Below, in pieces: positions 17,790 through 24,220 of a stretch of 37,016 bases of DNA; within the stretch, counting starts at the first letter, position 1, and each line of letters opens with the position of its first letter. Where the stretch lies: positions 1-37,016 of the forward strand of contig DFIJ01000021.1 of assembly GCA_002372775.1 (NCBI GenBank). The letters are read 5' to 3'. The translations under genes were made by a program, and so were the position numbers. Source of the DNA: Christensenella sp. UBA3700. GTDB taxonomy: Bacteria; Bacillota; Clostridia; Christensenellales; UBA3700. Below the pieces are notes generated by a model, which saw only the letters and a program-made list of their open reading frames with translations, searched no databases and was not told the DNA's origin.

Positions 17790-19253
17790 CTATTCAGGCT
17801 TTACTGAACCTTTATTTTCAGCAGTAGTTTCGGCATTTTTTGCGTGTCTAACATTTAATTCTTCAACGATCTTATTGAATCTATCACGACCAAGACCAGC
17901 TCTATATGCTGATACTATTGAAAGAATAAAAATAACTGATGGAACAATAGCAATAACAATTCTTATCGCTGTTAATGCACCATCTGGTTGAACAATTTGT
18001 CCACCATTTTCAATAATCTCATAATAAGCTTCTGAATCAGCTTCAATATATCCAGCTAAACCTAAAACGAAAGATACAAGAGCACATCCTATACCTGATG
18101 CCATCTTGTAACAGAATTGAGTAACACCATAATATGCACCCTCTCTTCTTTCGCCATTTACATATTCATCAACGTCCACTACATCTGGAAGTGATGCGTA
18201 AGGGATAATTTGAATAGCAGACATACCAACACCGCATAAGATAACATGCACAATAGTAAGGCCAATGTTAACTTGTGGAATAACAAGTGCCATTAACAAG
18301 CATACTGACATGTAAACACAAGCTATAGCATAAACCTTATGCTTTTCCATTTTCTTGCATAACCAATCCCAGAATGGAGCTGATAAAATAGCACAAATCA
18401 AAGGAATAGCAATAAAAATCATAGTCATATCTGCATATTCACTTTGTCTAAATCCTAGAGCATCGTTTATATAGAATACGAATACTGTCATGATAATATC
18501 AAATCCCATCATAGATAGAAGGAATGTTGACATAATGTTTCTGAATTCTTTTAATTTGAAGAATTCTTTTAAAGTCTCAAAGAATCCCTTTGAGTTTGTT
18601 TCTGCTTCCTCAAATCTTTCTTTGACATTAAATGTACATAACAACCAGAATAAAAGTGCTAACAAGCCAAATGTTACGCCGGATGCTAGATATGCACCTT
18701 TTGCTGTTCCAAATAGTTTATAGAAAATACTTTCGCTACCTTCAGCAAGAACTGAAAATACTGCAGCACCAAGTATTAATCCGATATTTGCAAGAATAAT
18801 TCTTATACTATTAAGAGTTGTTCTTTCATCGTAGTCTTTTGTCATGTTTGCAGCTAAAGTGTTATATGGAACGTAGATTACTGTCCATCCTGTACAGAAT
18901 AACATATACATCATTGTGTAGAATACAAACTTTAGAGCTTGTACGTTAGTTCCTGGAACTAACCATAAAAGCATAAATGAACATGCAAAAGGAACTGAAC
19001 CGAAAATCATATAAACCTTTCTCTTTCCAAATTTAGAATGAGTCTTGTCTATAATTCTTCCCATTGCGTAGTCAGTAAAAGCATCCCATGCTTTTCCTGC
19101 TAGAAAAACAGCAGCAGCCCATTTTGCATTTAATCCTCCAACGTTAATCATGAAGTAAAGAAGATAATAAGAAACTGCAGCCATCAGGATGTTGTAAGAT
19201 AAATCACCAAGACCAAATGCTAGTTTTTCTTTAGTTTTTAATTTTTCTGCCAT
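17790..19253 (-). CDS. GPH-family sodium/proton:glycoside-type symporter (MFS)
   Basis: This 487-residue protein has about twelve hydrophobic segments and GPH-family marks: KLAFGLGDLSYN at the N-terminus, AWDAFTDYAMGRIIDKTHSKFGKRK in loop 2-3 (part of the family motif), and the later QIIPYASLPDVVDVDEY segment typical of MelB/XylP-like carriers. It would import a glycoside, pentoside or uronide by cation symport. No glycosidase lies beside it. The next genes are a dehydrogenase and malic enzyme, which is an unusual combination. GGGG lies 6 nt before the ATG, and a palindrome overlaps its -10 box. Confidence 0.9.
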   Translation of the reverse strand: MAEKLKTKEKLAFGLGDLSYNILMAAVSYYLLYFMINVGGLNAKWAAAVFLAGKAWDAFTDYAMGRIIDKTHSKFGKRKVYMIFGSVPFACSFMLLWLVPGTNVQALKFVFYTMMYMLFCTGWTVIYVPYNTLAANMTKDYDERTTLNSIRIILANIGLILGAAVFSVLAEGSESIFYKLFGTAKGAYLASGVTFGLLALLFWLLCTFNVKERFEEAETNSKGFFETLKEFFKLKEFRNIMSTFLLSMMGFDIIMTVFVFYINDALGFRQSEYADMTMIFIAIPLICAILSAPFWDWLCKKMEKHKVYAIACVYMSVCLLMALVIPQVNIGLTIVHVILCGVGMSAIQIIPYASLPDVVDVDEYVNGERREGAYYGVTQFCYKMASGIGCALVSFVLGLAGYIEADSEAYYEIIENGGQIVQPDGALTAIRIVIAIVPSVIFILSIVSAYRAGLGRDRFNKIVEELNVRHAKNAETTAENKGSVKPE

Positions 19254-19283
19254 AAATAACCCCTTTTATATTTAGAATAACCT

Positions 19284-19300
19284 TGTATAACCATTATACA
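19284..19300. promoter_or_regulatory. GntR-like operator overlapping the transporter -10 box
   Basis: TGTATAACCATTATACA is a perfect inverted repeat of 7-bp arms around 3 bp. It overlaps a leftward TATAAT box at 19293-19298, about 40 bp before the transporter ATG, so a bound repressor would block transcription. The GTATA/TATAC halves resemble GntR-family operators. No GntR gene is in the window. Confidence 0.65.
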
Positions 19301-19351
19301 CTTTTATATATAAATATATAAGGGGGCTTTTTATAAAAAATAGTAATAAGT

Positions 19352-19381
19352 AAAAAAATAGTACCGAATTTCTTCGATACT
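19352..19381 (-). terminator. Terminator of the tRNA-Met pair
   Basis: AGTATCGAA and TTCGGTACT pair over 9 bp (one G-U) with a GAAA loop, followed leftward by a 7-T run. It lies 10 bp beyond the CCA end of the second tRNA. Confidence 0.85.
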
Positions 19382-19390
19382 TTTTTAATT

Positions 19391-19468
19391 TGGTAGCGGC
19401 GATTGGATTCGAACCCATGATCCCCCGGGTATGAACCGGGTGCTCTAGACCAGCTGAGCTACGCCGCC
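19391..19468 (-). tRNA. tRNA-Met (CAT), elongator or Ile-CAT type
   Basis: A full cloverleaf with encoded CCA: acceptor GGCGGCG/CGCCGCT, D-stem GCTC/GAGC, anticodon stem CCCGG/CCGGG with loop TTCATAC (anticodon at 19431-19433), T-loop TTCGAAT. The anticodon stem lacks the three G-C pairs of initiators. The T-stem has a central G-A mismatch (ATGGG/CCAAT), which is odd. A tRNA-Ile with lysidine-modified CAT cannot be excluded by eye. Confidence 0.9.
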
Positions 19469-19477
19469 ATAATGTTT

Positions 19478-19552
19478 TGGGTGCGGGGGTAGGTTTCGAA
19501 CCTACGACCTCTGGGTTATGAGCCCAACGAGCTACCACTGCTCCACCCCGCG
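19478..19552 (-). tRNA. Initiator tRNA-fMet (CAT)
   Basis: The initiator hallmarks are present: an unpaired C1-A72 at the acceptor end (CGCGGGG/CCCCGCA) and three G-C pairs in the anticodon stem (TTGGG/CCCAG) around CTCATAA. The D-loop is only 7 nt (AGTGGTA). The discriminator base reads C rather than the usual A before the encoded CCA. It is the first of the two-tRNA transcript. Confidence 0.95.
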
Positions 19553-19583
19553 ATATGTTCGCGATTATTTCGTGCTTGTTAAT

Positions 19584-19611
19584 AATATATAAAAAATACT
19601 AATAATGTCAA
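19584..19611 (-). promoter_or_regulatory. Promoter of the tRNA-fMet/tRNA-Met pair
   Basis: Read leftward it is consensus TTGACA, a 16-bp spacer and TATATT (or ATATTA at 17 bp), about 30 bp before the initiator tRNA. Confidence 0.8.
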
Positions 19612-19635
19612 GCATTTTTTCGACTTGTGACTATC

Positions 19636-20505
19636 CTATACTTTTAATTTGCCAAGTTTATACTTTAAATACCCTTCTTGATTATCACTTTCTCTAATTA
19701 TTAAATAGTCTTTATTAAGCATTTCCATCATTTGTAATAGAAGGTAACCTCCACACACAATTACATCTGTTCTTTTTGGAGACATCCCTTTTATATTCTT
19801 CCTATCCTCTATTTTTACGGAATGAACATATTCAACAATTTCTTTTAGATCCTTATAATACAATTTATAATAATCAATAACTTTTGGATCATAAGGGACT
19901 AATCCTAATTTAATTGCAGCAAAAGAACTTGCAGTTCCGCCTATAGCAATTAAGTCGCCAAATTCAGGAACAGTGCCATATTCTTTTTGCTTTTCATCTA
20001 TCCACTCTCTTAATTTTTCTGGATTTTCACCACACAAATCTTTTAGTCTAACAATGCCAATATCTACGCTGCATTTATATTGAAGGCCATTTTCATCACC
20101 TACTGCAAGTTCTGTACTAGCGCCTCCAATATCCATCACACATACTTTGCCACCGAAATATGCTCCGCCAAATCCTATATGTGCTTCCATTTCCTTTGGA
20201 ATAACATCAACTATTATCCCCTTTTCTTTTAGTCTATTCAGCAAAACATCCCTATTTTCCGCCTTTCTAACGCACTCTGTTGCAAATACGAAGACTTCGT
20301 TTGCACCTTCTTGTTTTGCTTTATTGTAGAATTTTTCGATAACAGGAATCGTTCTTTGCATTGCTGCTTCGCATAGCTTATTTGTGATAGCTAGCCCTTC
20401 AGATAGTTGAGTTACTTCAACATCTTTATCATGTAGAGCTTTCTCTCCATCACTGACTAATAATCTAATCGAATTTGAACCTATATCAATAACACCGTAT
20501 TTCAT
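19636..20505 (-). CDS. Ppx/GppA family exopolyphosphatase / pppGpp phosphatase
   Basis: From the ATG at 20505 the protein is 289 residues, a single ASKHA ATPase-fold phosphatase domain without the extra C-terminal domains of long Ppx/GppA. It begins MKYGVIDIGSNSIRLLV, the family phosphate-1 motif; the phosphate-2 motif is VCVMDIGGASTELAVG and the adenosine-type motif is LIAIGGTASSFAAI. It hydrolyses polyphosphate and/or pppGpp. The start is chosen because the family begins at this motif. An upstream ATG at 20526 adds seven hydrophobic residues and lacks a ribosome-binding site. The promoter lies directly against the chosen start, so the mRNA may be leaderless. Confidence 0.9.
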   Translation of the reverse strand: MKYGVIDIGSNSIRLLVSDGEKALHDKDVEVTQLSEGLAITNKLCEAAMQRTIPVIEKFYNKAKQEGANEVFVFATECVRKAENRDVLLNRLKEKGIIVDVIPKEMEAHIGFGGAYFGGKVCVMDIGGASTELAVGDENGLQYKCSVDIGIVRLKDLCGENPEKLREWIDEKQKEYGTVPEFGDLIAIGGTASSFAAIKLGLVPYDPKVIDYYKLYYKDLKEIVEYVHSVKIEDRKNIKGMSPKRTDVIVCGGYLLLQMMEMLNKDYLIIRESDNQEGYLKYKLGKLKV

Positions 20506-20512
20506 ATAGATT

Positions 20513-20541
20513 ATTATAATCAACATATAAAAATATCACAA
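20513..20541 (-). promoter_or_regulatory. Promoter of the Ppx/GppA gene, probable leaderless start
   Basis: Read leftward it is TTGTGA, 17-bp spacer and TATAAT, with only 7 nt between the -10 box and the ATG at 20505. No Shine-Dalgarno sequence is present. Confidence 0.7.
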
Positions 20542-20562
20542 ACACAAAATGAGAAAAATCGC

Positions 20563-20592
20563 TTGACATTGTTTTATTTCTTATATTATATT
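20563..20592 (+). promoter_or_regulatory. Promoter of tRNA-Glu
   Basis: Consensus TTGACA, an 18-bp spacer and TATATT, 16 bp before the tRNA. It diverges from the Ppx/GppA promoter. Confidence 0.75.
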
Positions 20593-20608
20593 AATAAGGC
20601 TTTTAAAC

Positions 20609-20683
20609 GGCCCTATGGTCAAGCGGTTAAGACACCACCCTTTCACGGTGGTATCATGGGTTCGAATCCCGTTAGGGTCACCA
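20609..20683 (+). tRNA. tRNA-Glu (TTC)
   Basis: A 75-nt cloverleaf with encoded CCA: acceptor GGCCCTA/TAGGGTC, D-stem GTC/GAC, anticodon stem CCACC/GGTGG with loop CTTTCAC (anticodon TTC), T-arm ATGGG TTCGAAT CCCGT. Stems pair well, with G-U at two positions. Confidence 0.96.
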
Positions 20684-20709
20684 AAAAACAAGTTTTTACG
20701 AACGGAAAT

Positions 20710-20733
20710 AGACACTGTAAAGTGTCTTTTTTC
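20710..20733 (+). terminator. Terminator of tRNA-Glu
   Basis: AGACACT and AGTGTCT form a perfect 7-bp stem with a GTAA loop, followed by a T run. Confidence 0.85.
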
Positions 20734-21339
20734 TTGCTCTGAAATTTTAATTTTACTCGATAAAGACTACATTATTCCAAAACTTGGACATAGATTTGAA
20801 GGAATATTTGCCGCAAATATAAGCACCTAAAAATCGCAATTAAATATCAAATTTATAATCTTTTTCTAGTAAATACTCAATATATTATGATTTGTAAAAA
20901 TATAGCATTTATCGGCATTATTATCACTAATCAATAAATGTATTTACTAGAAATGCCTATATTTACTAGAAAATTATAACTTTAAAATCAACACATAAGG
21001 CACAAAAACATATATGCTGATAGCCTAAATCCAACTTTTACGAACCTATAAAATATAGAAAAGCTCCTGATTACTCAATTGCCTTAATTTAGTCAATGTT
21101 TAAATCGATAATTTCGTAGATTTCTACACTTTTTTCGATTACATCATAGCGGCAACTAGGAATCTCAAAGCAAGAAATATTTAGAAATATTTATTTAGAA
21201 CAATGTCAATTTTACTCGATTATGAGATTGAGCCAGATTTTGAAAAACACTCCAATGCTTTTACTTTTTCAAGTGTCCACTTTGGTGGTATCATATCATT
21301 GCTGGCCGCTTAACATACTCATAATGTTAAGATAGAAAT
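20734..21339. other. Gene-free region with short repeats and degenerate duplicated patches
   Basis: No convincing gene is present in about 600 bp. It holds TTTCTAGTAAATA at 20863-20875 and its inverse TATTTACTAGAAA at 20941-20953 and 20960-20972. AATTTTACTCGAT occurs here twice (near 20753 and 21210). TTTTACGAAC recurs near 20695 and 21034. GGTGGTATCAT at 21284-21294 copies part of the tRNA-Glu anticodon arm and variable loop. A CTTAACAT/ATGTTAAG hairpin lies at 21309-21331. It looks like decayed duplicated sequence beside a tRNA gene. Confidence 0.5.
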
Positions 21340-22590
21340 CTAGAACACTAATGCATTGTCGTTTAACAAGAATTCTTTCAAAGAAATAGTAACTATACCA
21401 TTATCATCTACTTTCGTTTTTATGTTATCTTTTACAATAATGATCTTTTTAAATGAATCTTTTATATTGATTAATGGTCTTATCTCTTGATTCTCTTTAT
21501 CTAATGATGGCAATTCATACGCTGATTGAATATATAGTCGCATATTTCCTTTATTAACAATAAAGTCACATTCAAGTTGTTTCTTTATATAATGTCCATC
21601 TTCTTGCTTTTCGTTTATCTCTACTACACCAACGTCAACAGAATAGCCTCTAATACACAATTCATTATATATAATGTTTTCCATTATATGATTCTCTTCT
21701 TGTTGTCTAAAATTAAGCCTTGCGTTCCTCAATCCTAGATCAGTAAAATAATACTTGCTCGGAGTATTAATATATTTCTTTCCTTTTACGTCGTATCTTA
21801 ATGATTTTCTAATCAAATACGCATCTTCTAAATATTCCAAATAATCTTTTATTGTATTTGGAGAAATGACAATCTTATTTATACTTTTAAACGAAGCTAC
21901 TAATTTTGCAGGATTGGTCAATGACCCAACTGAAGAAGAAATAATATTCAATAGTTCTTCTAATTCATTATCGTTCTTAATGTTGTGTCTTTCTTTTATA
22001 TCTTTAAGATATGTCTCTTTAAACAAATCTTTAAGATAATTCATTTTTGATTCATCGTCTGCTTGGCTTAAAACTAATGGCATTCCTCCAAATGTATAAT
22101 AATCATTCCATGCTGTGTCAAAATCGTTATATACTGAATAGAACTCTTTAAACGACAATGGATTTAAATGTATTTCATCTCCACGCCCTCTAAATTCCGT
22201 TATTATGTCTTTTGAAATCAATTTTGAATTACTTCCTGTAACATATATATCTAAGTTTTTAATATGCATGAAATCATTCAATACGGACTCGAAATCATTA
22301 CACATTTGTATTTCATCTATAAATAGATAATATTGTTTATTATCTTTTATTGCACTATAAACGTATGCGCATAATTTATCTGGATCTTTTAATTCATTAA
22401 ACGTTCTTCTATCTAACTCAATACTAATAATATGATCCTCGTTAACTCCTAATTCAACTAAATATTGTTTAAATAACCCAAATAACAAATATGACTTACC
22501 GCATCGTCTTATGCCAGTAATAATTTTTACAAGACCATTATGCATACGATTAATTATTTGGTTCAAATAATAATCTCTTTTTATAAGCAT
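21340..22590 (-). CDS. AAA_14/DUF4143 ATPase
   Basis: The ATG at 22590 has AGGAGG 9 nt upstream and gives 416 residues; a 17-residue longer frame runs into the promoter. Residues about 20-150 are the ATPase domain: Walker A ITGIRRCGKSYL, Walker B YYLFIDEIQ, sensor-like VTGSNS, and RGRGDEIHLNPLSFKEF. The C-terminal part is the DUF4143 domain with TPSKYYFTDLGLRNARL and a nuclease-like ECDFIV strand. Such proteins are common, often isolated and mobile, in gut Clostridia and Bacteroidales. Their function is not established, though toxin- or defence-like roles have been suggested from context. It stands alone here between two scarred gene-free stretches. Confidence 0.9.
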   Translation of the reverse strand: MLIKRDYYLNQIINRMHNGLVKIITGIRRCGKSYLLFGLFKQYLVELGVNEDHIISIELDRRTFNELKDPDKLCAYVYSAIKDNKQYYLFIDEIQMCNDFESVLNDFMHIKNLDIYVTGSNSKLISKDIITEFRGRGDEIHLNPLSFKEFYSVYNDFDTAWNDYYTFGGMPLVLSQADDESKMNYLKDLFKETYLKDIKERHNIKNDNELEELLNIISSSVGSLTNPAKLVASFKSINKIVISPNTIKDYLEYLEDAYLIRKSLRYDVKGKKYINTPSKYYFTDLGLRNARLNFRQQEENHIMENIIYNELCIRGYSVDVGVVEINEKQEDGHYIKKQLECDFIVNKGNMRLYIQSAYELPSLDKENQEIRPLINIKDSFKKIIIVKDNIKTKVDDNGIVTISLKEFLLNDNALVF

Positions 22591-22611
22591 CTCTATACGC
22601 CTCCTGGTGAT

Positions 22612-22641
22612 TTTTTTTGCAATTATTGAAAATTTCTTCAA
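22612..22641. repeat. 30-bp direct repeat, copy 1
   Basis: Identical over 30 bp (T7, GCAATTATTGAAAATTTCTT, CAA) to the copy at 22678-22707. This copy lies just downstream of the ATPase -10 box, around the transcription start, and immediately upstream of the AGGAGG site. Confidence 0.9.
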
Positions 22642-22645
22642 TTAC

Positions 22646-22673
22646 ATAATACCACATTTGAACTCGTTGTAAA
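22646..22673 (-). promoter_or_regulatory. Promoter of the ATPase gene, bracketed by direct repeats
   Basis: Read leftward it is TTTACA, 16-bp spacer and TATTAT. It fits exactly in the 36-bp gap between the two 30-bp repeats, which therefore look like operator sites, or are the scar of a duplication. Confidence 0.6.
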
Positions 22674-22677
22674 TGAA

Positions 22678-22707
22678 TTTTTTTGCAATTATTGAAAATT
22701 TCTTCAA
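22678..22707. repeat. 30-bp direct repeat, copy 2
   Basis: Second identical copy, 66 bp from the first start to start, placed directly upstream of the ATPase -35 box. Sixty-six bp is close to six helical turns, compatible with looping or cooperative binding. Confidence 0.9.
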
Positions 22708-22948
22708 CAGACGCGCAACAATATGCATTCTTTTAATTGATTATTTATAATATATTGCTTATTCGAAGACTTTCAAATCGATTCATAAATTATGTCATAA
22801 TAAATCCGTCAAAGATTATCGTTGGACTACGTGGATTTCCTGTAAATTTGCCCGGTTTTAAGCTTGAGCCAAACTTTGAAAACATCGATAAATGCTTGAT
22901 TTCTCAAGATCGAAGGCGTTCTAGCAATAAGGAGAACGTAGGTTCACA
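22708..22948. other. Gene-free stretch with a possible pseudogene remnant
   Basis: A rightward open frame here lacks a ribosome-binding site and any recognisable domain. It contains TTGAGCCAAACTTTGAAAAC near 22864, which resembles TTGAGCCAGATTTTGAAAAA near 21229 in the other scarred region, suggesting remnants of a duplicated sequence. Confidence 0.35.
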
Positions 22949-22984
22949 AAAAAAACAAGAAGACACAATCGATTTGTATCTTCT
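22949..22984 (-). terminator. Terminator of the XRE regulator gene
   Basis: AGAAGATACAA and TTGTGTCTTCT pair over 11 positions (one mismatch), followed leftward by TG and eight T residues. It lies about 50 bp after the regulator stop. Confidence 0.8.
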
Positions 22985-23032
22985 ATTTTTTACTCTGAAA
23001 TAATTGTTATATTATTCTAACTTAACAAAATT

Positions 23033-24010
23033 CTAATTATGAATCAGTGTTATTTCAAACGTGTCGTTCGTTATGTATCTTATCTTAATAAATGCAGTGT
23101 TGTTGTATTTATGAATAAATCCAATTAAACTCGCTTTGATAGTAATAGTTTGTTCTTCATCGTTTAAAGTTGCATTTTGATAGACACTTTTTAATTCATT
23201 ATATGTATATGCCGCCTGATAAACACTGCCGCTTTGATATTTGACCTTATTTTCTTTAAAAATAAATTGAGGCACTCGAACATAATAATATATTTGCTCA
23301 CCATATACATCGTATTCCCCTTCCATTGGCTCGCCTATCAAAGAAGCCATATCTCTTGTTAAACATTCAAACCTGTACGTGTTATCTCCACATGGAATCA
23401 TCATATAAAAGTAATCGCCAGAATTAGCAACTAATGATGGTGATGCAGAATATTCAGGAGATTTAAACAAATAACATTTTTCCCCTATATAATTATTATA
23501 AGAATTATACCAATCATAATAGGATGTCGATTTAAATTCGAACATCGTTATGAAACATTCATTTTCTATTACCTTTTCTAGGAAATCTTCATTTTTAATT
23601 TCAACAATAGTGCAATCTATATCTGGACCTTCCAAGATCACGTTATATTTCAACTTACCAAAATTTATATTCGCATATATAAATTCTTTTGGAGTATTAG
23701 ACACAATTGCTTTTCCTATAAATATTGACACAACAACAAATAATACAATCGAAATTACAATCAATGATGTTATTAATCTTTTCTTTTTGCTGTTATCAAC
23801 CTTTACTGCGACAAATTCTTCGTATCCAAACAATGCATTCTCTTGAATATTAAATAACGAACATAACTGTGCGATGCTGTCTTTTGATGGGATGCCTCGT
23901 CCCTGTTCCCACTTTGCAACCAACGATCTAGACACGTTAATCTTTTGAGCTAGTTCTTCTTGCGTAAGATTGTTAATCTCTCTATAGTGTTTAATCTGTT
24001 CATTTAGCAT
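23033..24010 (-). CDS. Membrane-anchored XRE-type regulator with extracytoplasmic domain
   Basis: This 325-residue protein has an N-terminal XRE/Cro helix-turn-helix (residues about 1-62: NLTQEELAQKINVSRSLVAKW), a short linker, one membrane segment (about 77-98, after a KKKR stop) and a roughly 220-residue C-terminal domain that should lie outside the cell. The outer domain is beta-rich with many Tyr and ends in a strand pair (TAFIKIRYITNDTFEITLIHN); I do not recognise it. The architecture is a one-component sensor: an external signal would change DNA binding inside. GAGG lies upstream of the ATG. Likely targets are itself or the neighbouring lipoprotein and surface-protein genes. Confidence 0.85.
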   Translation of the reverse strand: MLNEQIKHYREINNLTQEELAQKINVSRSLVAKWEQGRGIPSKDSIAQLCSLFNIQENALFGYEEFVAVKVDNSKKKRLITSLIVISIVLFVVVSIFIGKAIVSNTPKEFIYANINFGKLKYNVILEGPDIDCTIVEIKNEDFLEKVIENECFITMFEFKSTSYYDWYNSYNNYIGEKCYLFKSPEYSASPSLVANSGDYFYMMIPCGDNTYRFECLTRDMASLIGEPMEGEYDVYGEQIYYYVRVPQFIFKENKVKYQSGSVYQAAYTYNELKSVYQNATLNDEEQTITIKASLIGFIHKYNNTAFIKIRYITNDTFEITLIHN

Positions 24011-24030
24011 ATTAACTCATCCTCATTTGT

Positions 24031-24059
24031 ATTATATTAAAGATGCATATTTTAGTCAC
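24031..24059 (-). promoter_or_regulatory. Promoter of the XRE regulator
   Basis: Read leftward it is GTGACT, 17-bp spacer and TATAAT. A direct repeat of GTATC spaced 11 bp (start to start) overlaps and precedes the -35 box and could be an autoregulatory site. Confidence 0.65.
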
Positions 24060-24154
24060 GATACTTTTGTGATACTCTTAAAAAACATTATTATACTATC
24101 GTTCTATGAGATTACATAAACTTCCATAAAACCAAAACAATCATAATTACTACC

Positions 24155-24197
24155 ATAAAAACAAATAGCCCAGCGGGAACTTAATCTCCGCCAGGCT
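24155..24197 (-). terminator. Terminator of the DUF6273-type lipoprotein gene
   Basis: AGCCTGGCGG and CCGCTGGGCT pair over 10 bp (two G-U), followed leftward by ATTTGTTTTTATGG. It begins 24 bp after the stop. Confidence 0.82.
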
Positions 24198-24220
24198 TTA
24201 TATTATATTTGCACTATATC

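Noticed and set aside
19272..19538. Leftward 88-residue open frame
   Set aside because: It lies across the two tRNA-Met genes and is an artefact of their sequence.
20615..20830. Rightward 71-residue open frame
   Set aside because: It begins inside tRNA-Glu and reads through its terminator; no ribosome-binding site.
22737..23003. Rightward 88-residue open frame
   Set aside because: No ribosome-binding site or domain, and it runs through the terminator of the XRE gene; at most a remnant.
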